The position numbers and the translations under genes were made by a program. Shown in pieces: positions 35,101 through 45,779 of a DNA stretch of 64,000 bases (position 1 is the first letter of the stretch; each line of letters begins with the position of its first letter). The DNA is from Armigeres subalbatus (lineage: Eukaryota; Arthropoda; Insecta; Diptera; Culicidae): positions 124,001 to 188,000 of the forward strand of contig NW_026943225.1 of NCBI RefSeq assembly GCF_024139115.2, given 5' to 3'. The notes beneath the pieces were generated by a model. The model was not told the origin of the DNA and made no database searches. It worked only from the letters and a program-made list of their open reading frames with translations.

Positions 35101-36950
35101 CCTGAAGCCTCCTTCAAGAGGCCTGAAGCCTCCTTCAGGCTCAAGCCTTCAAGAGGCTCAGCCTCTTCAAGAGGCCTGGAAGCCTCCTTCAAGAGGCCCG
35201 GAAGCCTTCAAGAGGCTCCGAAGCCTCCTTCAAGAGGCCTCAGGCCCCTTCAAGAGGCCCGGAAGCCTCTGAGGCTCGAAGCCTCCTTCAAGAGGCTCCC
35301 AGCCTCCTTCAAGAGGCCTCGAAGCCCCTTCAAGAGGCCCGAAGCCTCCTTCAAGAGGCCCGGCCCCTTCAAGAGGCCCAGCCCCTCAAGAGGCTCAGCC
35401 TCCTCTAAGAGGCCCCGGAAGCCCTCCAAGAGGCCTCAGCCTCCTTCAAGAGGCTCCGGGCCTCCTTCAAGAGGCCCAGCCTCCTTCAAGAGGCCCAGGC
35501 CTCCTCAAGAGGCCTCAGCCCTTCAAGAGGCCTGCGCTCCTTCAAGAGGCCCAGGCTCCTTCAAGAGGCCTGGAAGCCCCTTCAAGAGGCCTCGGGCCTC
35601 CTTCAAGAGGCCTCGAAGCCTTCAAGAGGCCCGAGCCTTCAAGAGGCCTGAAGCCTCCTTCAAGAGGCCTCAAGCCTCCTTCAAGAGGCCTGGAAGCCCT
35701 TCAAGAGGCCTGGAAGCCCTTCAAGAGGCCTCGGAAGCCCCTTCAAGAGGCCCGGTGGCCCTTCAAGAGGCCCGAGCCTCCTTCAAGAGGCCCGGAAGCC
35801 TCCTTCAAGAGGCTCCAGCCTCCCTTCAAGAGGCCCGAAGCCTCCTTCAAGAGGCCCGGCCCCTTCAAGAGGCCTCAGCTCCCTCTCAAGAGGCCCGAAG
35901 CCCTTCAAGAGGCCCGAGCCTCCTTCAAGAGGCTCAGGGGCCTCCTTCAAGAGGCCTGAGCCTCCTTGAGGCTCAAGCCCCTTCAAGAGGCCTGGCTCCC
36001 TTCAAGAGGCCCAGCCCCTCAGAGGCCCGGAAGCCTCCTTCAAGAGGCCCAGCTCCTCAAAGGCCCGAAGCCTCCTTCAAGAGGCCCAGCCTCCTTCAAG
36101 AGGCCTGCCCTTCAAGAGGAGGCCTCAAGGCCTGAGCCCTTCAAGAGGCCGAAGCCTCCTTTCAAGAGGCCTCGCCAGCCTCCCTTCAAGAGGCTCAGCT
36201 CCTTCAAGAGGCCTGGTGCCTCCTCAAGAGGCCTGAAGCCCTTCAAGAGGCCCGCCTCCTTCAAGAGGCCTGGAAGCCTCCTCTCAAGAGGCCCGGAAGC
36301 CCTTCAAGAGGCCTGAAGCCTCCCTTCAAGAGGCCCAGCCTCCTTCAAGAGGCCTCGGAAGCCTCCCTTCAGAGAGGCCTGGAAGCCCTTCAAGAGGCCC
36401 GGCTCCTCAAAGGCCTCGGAAGCCCTTCAAGAGGCCTGGAGCCCTTCAAGAGGCCCGGAGCCCCTTCAAGAGGTCACCCAGCTCTTAAGAGGCCCGAGCC
36501 TTCAAGAGGCTCGGAGCCTCCTTCAAGAGGCTCAGCCTCCCTTCAAGAGGCCTGAAGCCTCCTTTCAAGAGGCCTGGCCTCCTTCAAGAGGCCCGAGCCC
36601 TTCAAGAGGCCTGGAAGCCTCCTTCAAGAGGCTCGAAGCCTCCTTCAAGAGGATCGGAAGCCTCCTTTCAAGAGGCCGAAGCCTCCTTCAAGAGGCTCGC
36701 CTCCTTCAAGAGGCTCAGCCTTCAAGAGGCTCGAAGCCTCCTTCAAGAGGCCCGAAGCTCCTTTCAAGAGGCTCGGAAGCCTCCTTCAAGAGGCTCAAGT
36801 CCCTTTCAAGAGGCTCGAAGCCTACTAAGAGGCTCGAGCCTACTTTCAAGAGGCTCGAAGCCCCTTCAAGAGGCCTGAAGCTCCTTCAAGAGGCTCGCCT
36901 TCAAGAGTCAGCTTCAGGCTCGAAGCTCTTCAAGAGGCCGAAGTCCTGTA
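32126..36950 (+). repeat. 4.8-kb 23-bp minisatellite array, very noisy
   Basis: Hundreds of units of the form GGAAGCCTCCTTCAAGAGGC, many shortened by one to several bases, so the 23-bp period is frequently lost. The same family is nearly perfect at 54640-55480. Here GGCCC, GGCCT and dropped T or G bases dominate, the pattern expected from uncorrected single-molecule reads as well as from real decay. Apparent frames (for example 35755-36135) are by-products. Just beyond the array (37130-37182) lies the right terminus of the hAT-like family. Confidence 0.9.
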
Positions 36951-37129
36951 GGAAGCTTGATGTACATACATAATTTGAATTGAAAGTTTCAGAAAACCAC
37001 AAATTGTGAACAAATGTTTGATAGAACTATGGAAATGGAGAGCCACATATCCGTTAGTTTTCAGGATCGTTTTATAAATATTATTAGTTACGCTTATTTT
37101 CATTAGGGCGATAAAATAGGCGTACATTC
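36951..37129. other. Spacer between the array and the hAT-like terminus
   Basis: 179 bp of AT-rich sequence absent from the complete element at 54204-56235. This suggests an insertion or divergent internal sequence. Confidence 0.4.
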
Positions 37130-37182
37130 GATGAACGCAAAGTTCGAAGGGTACTCCAAGAAAAGGTTGAAAAAGGTCGCTG
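37130..37182 (+). mobile_element. Right terminus of a hAT-like element (degraded)
   Basis: GCAAAGTTCGAAGGGTA followed by AAGAAAAGGTTGA and GGTCGCTG corresponds base for base, with small indels, to 56190-56235 of the complete copy. This places the preceding 23-bp array inside the same element family. The matching left terminus was not found upstream. Confidence 0.7.
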
Positions 37183-37234
37183 GCCATTAGGTTTCAAACC
37201 AGACCCTCCATGAGGTCATGGAAGATGGAGGCCA

Positions 37235-37510
37235 AATTACCTGTTCATTGTCTTATTCGGCCAAATGACCTTTTCAAATGACCCTTTCGACCAAACAATC
37301 CTTTCGACCAAACAACCTTTCGACCAAATGACCCTTCCAAACGACCCTTTCGGCCAATGAGCATTCAGTCAAATGACTTCGGCCATTTTGTTCGGCCTAG
37401 TCATTCGACCTATTGGCTTTCGGCCGAATGGGTTTCGCCAAACAACCTTCCCCGGCCAAATGACCCTTTCGGCCAAAATGACGGCTTTCGGCCAAACGAC
37501 CTTCCTCGAT
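37235..37510. repeat. Short tandem repeat TTTCGGCCAAATGACC, about 15-16 bp unit
   Basis: Variants of (T)TTCGGCCAAATGACC, TTTCGACCAAACAACC and similar repeat across about 275 bp with moderate divergence. There is no coding meaning: the frame at 37373-37594 starts in it. Confidence 0.9.
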
Positions 37511-37565
37511 AGAATTGGTAAATTCTTTTCTTACACAAATATTGTTAAGAAAATTATTTTGAGCT

Positions 37566-37710
37566 TTTTAGTCGAGTCAAGTACGAGACACTGAAGACGG
37601 CCTTACTGATGAGGTCGAAATACGTATCTGTCAAGATACAATTATGGTGAATTCATGGGATTGTACAAACTCGTCTTATGACAAGTGCAAATATTGTATT
37701 TAAAATTTCA
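37566..37710 (+). repeat. Dispersed repeat, copy 1 (ACGAGACACTG / GAGGTCGAAATACG)
   Basis: Shares GTCGAGTC-AG, ACGAGACACTG, GAGGTCGAAATACGTATCTG and CTTATG-AAGT blocks in the same order with 58341-58500, and more weakly with 38806-38935. Probably part of an interspersed element or its UTR. Family unknown. Confidence 0.7.
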
Positions 37711-38248
37711 CAATTCCGCAAGCTGTTTTACAATATCTGTAGAAAACCTTTAAACCACTTTAAACCAGTCTTGCAAAGTTCTTAGACATAATAAAAGAAA
37801 ATATGACACTTCCAGAGTTATTCCAACGAAGGCTCCCACTTCCCAGAACGGTTGCTACGTCAGCTCGATTGATGTTTCCATCGTTAGCAGATTTGTGGTG
37901 AAGGTTTCCAATAGAGTATAGGCTGACCTTTATGAGAGCAACTTTTATCTCATCCAGATTACTAATATTGCTATCCCCATATCTCGGACCTCGCTAGATT
38001 AAATTGCAAGGTTAAGGCTTCCCAGACCTAACTGATTTGATCGCCGCGACGGCGAAACACCGCCGCGATTCATCGTTGGGTCGCTGCAGGCAATGTCTAT
38101 TTACGCTTTGCATACCAATGGCGACAGAATCGCTTCGCCAAGCGATAGAATCGCGTCGCGACCGTCGCGTCGCGTGTGTTTGGGGAACCTTATCCAGGAG
38201 GAAAGAAAGGCCTACTGAGAACCATTCTTGGGAGCATTATTCATCTCT
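37711..38248. other. Spacer with a CpG-rich patch
   Basis: No gene. 38040-38180 is unusually CpG-rich (CGCCGCGACGGCG, GCGTCGCGACCGTCGCG) with internal self-complementarity, unlike its AT-rich neighbours. It could be a terminus of an unrecognised element. Confidence 0.4.
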
Positions 38249-38574
38249 ACACGGAAAAAAAAAGTACCCAAAAAATGAGTATCTTTAAACTTACTTTTGA
38301 GTTATTTTTCTCTCTTTCATCCACTCTTTCTTTTGTTGTCAAAACAAAGAGCCAAAAAATCCAACGACGCCAGTTCAATAACAGCCAATTTTGGGTTTTA
38401 CCTGAGGTCGAAATTGAGTAATTAAACTTAAATTTGGGTAAATAAATTTTCCGTTGGGTACTTTTTAACATGGGAGTAAAGGCAAACTACTGACCCTACT
38501 TACTCAATTTTGGCTTCGTACGGATGTTCGAGGTTGGAAATAAACTACTATTGGGTAGTTTATTTCTTCCGTAT
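38249..38574. mobile_element. MITE-like element with ACACGGAAAAAAAAAGTACCC ends
   Basis: The left end ACGGAAAAAAAAAGTACCCA is matched by the right end, whose reverse complement begins ACGGAAGAAATAAACTACCC. The interior has GGGTA blocks near 38454 and 38555, which suggests several subterminal repeats. There is no coding capacity, and no certain target duplication. Confidence 0.5.
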
Positions 38575-38805
38575 GTATTCCTGGGGCAAAATCAACGCCT
38601 TTTGGTGGAAATTAAAAATTACCCTTGTTTCGCAGATCTTACCTAACGGCTATCAAGAAGGCGTTTGAATACTTAATCACTATTCTACGTTCCGGAGAAA
38701 ATCCACTTTCAGAAAAAAAAAAAATGCTCTTTTAGTGGAATGATTCAATCGTAAGACGACATATTTCATTTAATTCACTTCGATATCTTTGATACGATGA
38801 TTCAC
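38575..38805. other. Short spacer
   Basis: Nothing recognised; an A-rich run lies near 38715. Confidence 0.3.
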
Positions 38806-38935
38806 AACTAGGTGTTCAGTGTCTGACTCGACTCGATAAGTCGACAGACGAGATACTAAAGACGACCACAGTTGTGTCGAACATGTATCTGCAAGATATC
38901 GAAAATAACTGGTGGATAAATCGAGAGTACTTACT
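38806..38935 (+). repeat. Dispersed repeat, diverged copy 2
   Basis: ACGAGATACTAAAGACG and TGTCGAACATGTATCTG-CAAGATA follow the same block order as 37566-37710 and 58341-58500, but with lower identity. Confidence 0.5.
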
Positions 38936-39339
38936 CTGACTGGTGAAAATCCACGTTGAATGAAATCAATCCCAACTCGCATCGCAAATGACCAAACCCG
39001 GACCTTTCCTATTGCGCAGCAATCCAAATAAGGACTTTAATTTCGCATTTGCCAAAGTAAGAAATCGGCAGATTTAGACGTGGTTGGGTAACGCTTCTAA
39101 TAAAAAATCTCCTAGCTGGTAAATAAGCTCATTTTGGGTTCTGATGAAGCTTCATATAAATGGAGTGGCTTTTATATCTTCATCTTTCAATAAACATGCA
39201 TACAAATTTGAGCTGTACGGCAAAATGTGTCCTCAATCTAATCAATAGGAATCAAGATTTTGATCCTGAAACATAACAATTTTGTATGAAAATAAACACT
39301 ATAATTATAATTGTTCTAGACCATGTTTGCTGGGATATG

Positions 39340-39600
39340 GTTTTCCAGCGAAACTAATACAGCTGATTAAGCAGCTGATTCATGTGGGGGTAGACGGTTC
39401 GAAATCAAGCGTCGACGAAATTTTTTACCTTCTTTCGTAACTTTAGATGAATTGAAGCAGAGGGATGTACTTTCGAATTTACTGTTCAATATGACACTCG
39501 ATGGAATAATTAGGAGAACTGCGTTGGCATTGGGAATCGAGGAAATCACAAAGTGTCATAAGATATTGCTGTCGAGTCGTCAAACTGCGCAATGATGTCC
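39340..39600 (+). pseudogene. Small RTE-like reverse transcriptase fragment
   Basis: A plus-strand frame over about 39440-39560 reads LDELKQRDVLSNLLFNMTLD then GIIRRTALALGIEE. This corresponds to the L-K-Q-G-D-A-L-S-N-L-L-F-N-I block of RT domain 5, with the usual Gly replaced by Arg. Upstream (39340-39390) is FPAKLIQLIK. Nothing of the endonuclease or active-site DD box remains nearby. Confidence 0.65.
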
Positions 39601-42102
39601 TGGTTAGTGGAGGAGCGGTAACTATTATCAAACAATCCATATGCTTCTAATGAAAATATCGATATGCAGTGGGAGATATTTTTGTTATAAAGTAAAGAGG
39701 AAACAATATAGAGAGATATCCGAAATCAAAAAGGAAAAGATGAAATGGTGGAAAGTAAAAAAGACATAATTCTAAAACGAGTTTTTATAGTGACATTACC
39801 GTTTGTTTCAAAATATTCGAAGACACAAAAAAATCATTCGAAGTGTGAGTTCATCAACCATCATCAACCATGACCGGTATTTCTTCAAGCGTGAAACAGC
39901 TGGATCGAGATAGCTTACTGTGCTTTGAAAAGAAATTTGGCATGCTGCCAACCGCATCGATGCCGTCGAGGATTCCCACCAGAGTACAGTTCACTTGGAA
40001 CCTGTTCTCTTTGGTATCTCGAGGAAGATTGTTTCGCCTATTCCGAGTCATGTGCCTCCCAGTCGCATCGTAAAAAGTTAAGTTTGAACAATAAAACAAA
40101 TAAGCTACTTAGCGATCTTATAATAAGTGCCGGTTAATGAAGTAAGATCACACATTAACGACTCAAATTATGCACATTACTTCCCACAGCTCGTAAACGC
40201 CATCGATTACAGTCATTTTCGCAAGATAAAGAAATAATTAAACAATTTGCAACTCAGACTGCATCGCGCGCATAATTACAGCCCATTCCCTGCGCACCAG
40301 CAGCGTACGCGTTCGATGGTGGTGAGGTGACCTCACACTTGCGGTGGGTCCGTAAAGCCACAAGCAAATCACTATTCGACACCTAGTAGACACTCATAAT
40401 TGGAGACCATTTCGCGCAGGCACCTCACCGCCTAGCTCGGCCAAGGTCAGCTCTCTTGACTAGTGGCTGTCGCTTTTTTCAAATGGGTTATTTCTTTTAC
40501 GATTGTGTCTACTCGAAACCGATTCATGACATGACGTGATCCATTTTTATTGTTTTCATACCATGCGCCCCATGATACACGGTCACAGCATGGTGGAGTT
40601 CAATCCCACCATGTATCGTCTGGGGAAATAGTCGTGATTTGTGCTGTCGAGTGGTAAGATCAATTCTTAAGTTGGCCTACGTGACTTCTGATCAATGCAA
40701 AGGAGGAAAATACAAATAGATCAGAATAAGAATAGTCTGAAACAGATCTGAGGAAGAAAGCTTTTGCAAGCATGACTTGAATTGTTTGAGTAGAGCAAGT
40801 TTCCTCTGGGTACATACCATAAATCATCTTCATTACTTTGGATGCACGTTGTCAATCTGGAAAAGTTACGAAAATTATCAATTAGCTCAATGCACGATTC
40901 TGTTGAGCAAAAAGGTACCTAATGAACTAACTTATTTTTTTACATCCCTTACAGCTGTCAACGTTGGTGAAGCCTTTCCTCGGTTTCCTCATTTCCAGAC
41001 TTCAACTCCATTTTCCAAGAGCTCCTAAAGGCTTCTCCAGAATCCTAAAAGAAATCTCAGAATGCGTCAAGGAAATCCCCAGATAGAGATTTGTGCCATA
41101 GCCTTCACAAGCCTTTTGACGTAGGATTACGCCTGTCTTCTCTATATTGGGGTACATTTTGTGATTGTAAAAATCGGAGACAAAAATATGATACACTTTG
41201 AACGTTAATATCCAATTTTTTAACCTTTTGATTAATGAAGAGTCAACGCTTCTTTGCATTTATCTAAAAATACTGATTTTCACCTATTTATCTTCTCTTA
41301 TATTTAATCCGTATAACTCGAAAATGGCTGGATGGATTTTTCATTTTTCAGCAGAAACATTCGTTATAGTTTCCGACGGTTATATGATATTTCCTAATGC
41401 GAAAATTAAGGTAAGTTGAGCAAATCGTGAAAAACTAAAATTGTGATTCCTATGCGAACTTTGCATGGGCAGTTCGGAACGCACATTCTCGCCTACTATG
41501 CAGGACAACGTCTGCCGGGTCGACTAGTTATCGATAATTTATAATGGTCCTCAGCGTGCAGATTATTCAAACTCAACGAATCAGCATTTTATGTGCAGAA
41601 AGGGTTGGTTACAAAAATGGCGTCTGTTGTGATCCCGCGCCACGAGTAACGATGAAAATTTATTCCAAATGGTGGCGTCTTAGAAAAAATCATCGAGAGG
41701 CCATCGAACAAAACAGCACGAAAGTATTAACGCATTAGACAAGAGTTTGGTTGTAGTTAGTTATTGAAAGGCGCATTGGAAGAAATTGGTTCTTCTAGAC
41801 AGCATTTTCTGAACAGAAAGGTTTGATTGCAAAAATGGACTGTATCGGTGGCATCGGCGTTTGGCATGGTAGCTAAGTTGCTGTTATCGGTTTCATCCAT
41901 TCGTAAAACAATTAATGCATCATCTTCCTGCAACGCGCGCTTGTAATTCTGCTACCGAAGGGCAACTTTCTGTCGTCGCCGAATGATGAAGTTTTCCACT
42001 TTGAAAAAAAAAATACATCTCGGAACAACCTTCTTTGCATAAAATGGTGGTCCAGAAAAAAAATCGTTGGAGGAATGCACGTTGAGAAGAACAAGTTGTC
42101 AG
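39601..42102. other. 2.5 kb without a supportable gene
   Basis: Mainly AT-rich sequence with short frames only (67-85 codons). 40250-40450 is GC-richer. 40589-40615 is a small perfect-stem hairpin (CATGGTGG and CCACCATG). 41755-41800 contains TTGAAAGGCG-ATTGG, related to a motif repeated at 48905 and 49709. No gene recognised. Confidence 0.35.
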
Positions 42103-44157
42103 TAGAGATGTCGTAAAATCCCGATTAATCGATTAGTAACTAATCGATTACTCTCGATGCTTGTCCATTATTGAATCGATTAATTGCTGGGTAGTAATCG
42201 ATTTCAAACTAATCGATACAAGGATGTTATCGATAATTTAGTAATCTGCGTTTTATCGTTTAGTAGTTTGTCAATAACACATTCCAGAGGCTGAATTACA
42301 AAATGTGTTGTATGAAGGACTTCTAGTGCGAAGGTTTCTACAACTCTGTCTAACAAATTGTTCTTTGAATTTCACTAATAACGGAGCTATAGCACTAGTA
42401 GCAGTAACTTATATTAAATGTATTATCTTAAATGTATATATCTTGAATGAGTTATCGACAAACTACTGAATGATCGAACGCATATTACTAAATGATCAAT
42501 AACATCCTTGCGATTATCACAACCATGAATCGATATGCGGAGGTTTTACGCAACTGTCAATGGCGCGCGGCATAATACTGCGCCAGTGCTCGCCATGTGC
42601 AATGACCGAGAGGGGTATTTGCTGACAGACAAGACTAGAAGATTTGTTGAACGGTGAAAAAGAAGATGTATTAAGGAGCAGGATGGACATAGTCGGCGAC
42701 GGTCAAGCTGTGGAACCACACACGCTGGACGAGGTTAAGAAGGCTCTAAACGAGTGAAAACAGTAAAGTGCTGGGAAGGACGAAATCCCGGTCGAGCTTC
42801 TCAAACACGGAAGTAAGAGCTGCATCAATCAATCCACCACATTATCCAGAAAATAAGGAGAATGAAGAACGCCTGCCGGCTGGTTGGATGGCCCATATGC
42901 CCAATTTATAAGAAAGGGCACAGACTAGAGGTGCAATTACAGAGGATCACCCTTCTGAACTCGGCGTACAAAATCCTGTCGCGTATCCTTTTTAACAGGC
43001 TGAGACCGCTTGAGGAGTCCTTCGTCGGCGAATACCAGGCAGGTTTTCGTGAGGGCCGATCAACGACAGATCATAGATGGTTAGCCTGCGGATGATCCTT
43101 GATAAAATCCGGGATTACAACTTGCAGACTCACCATCTGTTCATTGATTTCAAAGCACGGGTACGATTCGGTGAAGAGAAATGAGCTGTGGCAGATAATG
43201 TTCGAACATGATTTTCCGGCGAAACTGATTAGACGATACGTGAACGCTGGATGGCTCAAAATCAAGTATTCGGATTGCAGACGAAGTGTCAACCTCGTTT
43301 GTGATTTTAGACGATTTGAGCAGGGTGATGCACTCGAATTTATTGTTCAACATTACAACTCGAAGGCGCTATTAGGAGATCTGGCGTGCAGAGGAACGGC
43401 ACTATCATCACACGGTCGCATATGCTGCTGGGTTTGAGGACGACATCGACCTTATTGGAATCGGTCGCAGAGCAGTAATGGAGGCTTTGTCCACCGAAGA
43501 GGAGACGGCGAGGATAGGCAACCATCAACTCTACCAAGACAAAGTACATGGTTGCAGAAATAGAGGAAGACCTAGTGGTGTGGTGCAGAGGTAGTGCTTG
43601 ATGGGGAGTGTTTGAGTTGTTTAAAATTTGTTTACCTTGGAAGCTTGTGACATGTGACAATGACGTTTCCCGTGAAGAGACATATTGCTGCTGCGAATAG
43701 GGCCTTTTACGGATTACGCAACCAGCTTAGGTACCGCAACATGCAGACGGAAACGCAATTTGCTCTATACAAAACTCTGATTCTACCAGTGATCCTTTAT
43801 GGACATGAAGCATGGACATTAAAAAAGGTGGACCGGACAATACTCGGAGGGAAATTTTAAAATGGTTTGTGGCGCAGACGCGTGAATCGTATAAAATACG
43901 GCAGACTTCAGTGAGCTGGTCACTTAGTACGAATGCCAGAAGAAAGAATAGTGAAAACAATATTCAACAGGCCACGAACAGGCTGGTCCGCGGTGGTATC
44001 GAACCTGGGGACCCTGAACGTTGGAAACTGGAGGAACATCGCCCAGACCGATTATGGAGCTCTACAATACGCCAGGCATGGTGTATCGACGCTTAGCAAC
44101 TAGGTATCCAGGTATGTAATTGATTAATCAATAATCGATTAATTTGCGACATCTCTA
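42103..44157. mobile_element. 2.05-kb TIR-bounded element enclosing an RTE fragment
   Basis: The left end TAGAGATGTCGTAAA and the right end TTTGCGACATCTCTA are inverted. Inversion continues inward as AATCGATTA and GATTAAT blocks (42120-42200 against 44118-44143). The flanks GTTGTCAG (42095-42102) and TTTGTCAC (44158-44165) share six central bases, compatible with an aged 8-bp target duplication as in hAT elements. The interior holds no transposase, only retrotransposon debris at 42570-44110. Superfamily is inferred from the TIR length and the TSD size only. Confidence 0.6.
42570..44110 (+). pseudogene. RTE-like reverse transcriptase remnant inside the TIR element
   Basis: Motifs in order, over several frames: TLDEVKKALNE near 42727, GKDEIPVELLKHGS near 42775, ICPIYKKGHRLE near 42896, ITLLNSAYKILSRILFNRL near 42948, FVGEYQAGFREGRSTTD near 43021, KRNELWQIM near 43175, FEQGDALEFIVQHYNSKALL near 43315, ANRAFYGLRNQLR near 43695 and LYKTLILPVILYGHEAWTL near 43765. 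The catalytic FADD box lies in a broken stretch near 43430-43450. There are many stops and frameshifts. It is the same broad family as 19403-22030 but a distinct lineage by sequence. Confidence 0.82.
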
Positions 44158-44219
44158 TTTGTCACCGTGACGGGAGCGCACCCCAAAGCCTCTGTATGAG
44201 CTGCGGATCCGACGATTGA

Positions 44220-44298
44220 CGGGGTTTTGGGAGAGGCTGGGAATCGAATCGATGACCTCCACTTGTAAGGAACGTAGCCAACACGCTACAGGACCCCC
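44220..44298 (-). ncRNA. tRNA-derived SINE head (internal pol III promoter boxes)
   Basis: On the minus strand from 44298 the sequence begins GGGGGTCC. It then has an A-box-like TAGCGTGTTGG (44278-44288) and, about 28 bp on, a B-box-like GATTCGATTCC (44240-44250). The spacing and order fit a tRNA gene head. Acceptor and anticodon pairing are not convincing, so it is a SINE-type relic rather than a functional tRNA. The SINE body may extend down to about 44170. Confidence 0.55.
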
Positions 44299-44329
44299 TT
44301 GAAAGAGTGAAATATCAATGGTAAGCATA

Positions 44330-44510
44330 TGCGGTATTTCGAAAATTTCGTTTTAGGCATTCGAAACGAAATTCGCGGAATTCGCGGAATTTGATATGGC
44401 GATATCTGTTTTCTGATTTCGTTTCGTATCGTTAAATTTCAAAATTTCGACTGAAAATCGTTCTTTTAACGAAATTAAACGGAATTTCCTGGAATTTCGA
44501 AATTAATTTT
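44330..44510. repeat. Low-complexity patch of AATTTCG / CGAAATT motifs
   Basis: GAAATTTCG-like and CGAAAC-like words recur in both orientations through about 180 bp (TTCGAAAATTTCG, GAAACGAAATTCGCGG, GATTTCGTTTCGTATCG). The patch could fold extensively. It resembles subterminal regions of some DNA transposons, but I cannot define ends. Confidence 0.45.
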
Positions 44511-45514
44511 AATAATTCCAATTTCATAGAATAAAGCCTTTAAATTCTACACAATTTTTATAATATAAATTCTTTCACTAAATCTCACTACGTAATATAA
44601 TTCTGTATCTTCAACAGAAATGCATTTAGCTTTCAATTTGTTAATGTTCTTCTAGTTGTGGAAACTCTTTCAATAAGCGAAATAATCCTCACTACTACTG
44701 AGTATTGTCCGTTTCTATTGTCTTTGAAAGTATTCAGTTTAAACAATCATTGTTTGGAAACAATGTAATGGAGATGGTGACGTTTCTGTTTTCCTGATTT
44801 AGTAGAGTTATATTTGCAGATTTAAGAATGCTCCAGATTTGAGCATTCTCTGATATCTCATTTATTTCTCGGATTCTGGAACTGATTCTTTGATTGAGAT
44901 CATAGTCATGACCTAAACTTCACCTTCAGATATTTTTGATTCCGTAGCATTATAAATCTATAATTTCTCACATTTTCTAGATCCTTCAGATCAGATTTTT
45001 CAATTATTTTCAAAATCCACTGATTGTCACGGTGCTGTGCGTTTTCCGTAGGGCAGTTTGTTGTTAGTTTGACGTGCTGCTGCTTTTAACAATTAATATT
45101 TAGCAATAATCAAGGTCTGTCGTTCGAGTGCGGTAGCAGGGCTCTGCAAAATCCCTCCCAAAACCACAAGTGTCCGTAAGCAGACTTTATCAAAGGACTG
45201 TGTGCCCCTTCAAAGCAACAAGCCAGGAGTTCCACTCACATGCGTGATACCAGTAAGACCTTTGATTATGGTATACTGTTGCGTTATGACTTTGTATCTG
45301 GAATTTGAATTGAACGCGAGGACTGGTAGTCTGGTTATTCTATTTCTTTAGTAAGCCAGGGTGACACGACCTGAAACGGTGAATGTGCTAATGGCCAAAC
45401 CAAGGAGGCCTTGTAGCACGCGGCAAGTACTCGTCGCTCAGCTGGTAGCTGAGTGGGAAGTGGCTGATGCTCCTTCCTGATTAGCGCTGATCTGGCTTCT
45501 GAACACAGAAAGTG
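44511..45514. other. 1 kb without a supportable gene
   Basis: AT-rich to about 45000. It then becomes GC-richer from 45040 with no frame of interest. The last part may already belong to the 5' region of the R1-like remnant that resumes after the MITE. Confidence 0.35.
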
Positions 45515-45660
45515 CGGGGGCCGACACTAATTACGTAAGCATTTTTTCTAGGTTTTTCAAACCCCTCCCCCATGTAGATTTTTCCCACAAATCATTTTTT
45601 TATATGGAAGAAAGAGCAGACCCCCCTCCCCCATAAGGGATGCTACGTAGTGTACGACCC
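45515..45660 (+). mobile_element. MITE, GTACACTAAT-end family, copy 2
   Basis: Starts GGGGCCGACACTAATTACG and ends CTACGTAGTGTACGACCC, which are inverted. The interior blocks (ACAAATCATTTTTTTATATGG, CCCCTCCCCCATAAGGG) are the reverse complement of copy 1 at 26040-26164. Confidence 0.75.
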
Positions 45661-45779
45661 AACCCGCATGCCGGAAGGTATGATAGATAACCATGGGATC
45701 GCGAAGGCCCAGCAGGATTCGACAGCAGCCGCAGGGACCCAACAGCGATGATTTCCATGCACACCAGAATTTTCAGGGT

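Noticed and set aside
44220..44298. Functional tRNA gene
   Set aside because: A-box and B-box words are present, but acceptor and anticodon stems do not pair well. A SINE relic fits better.
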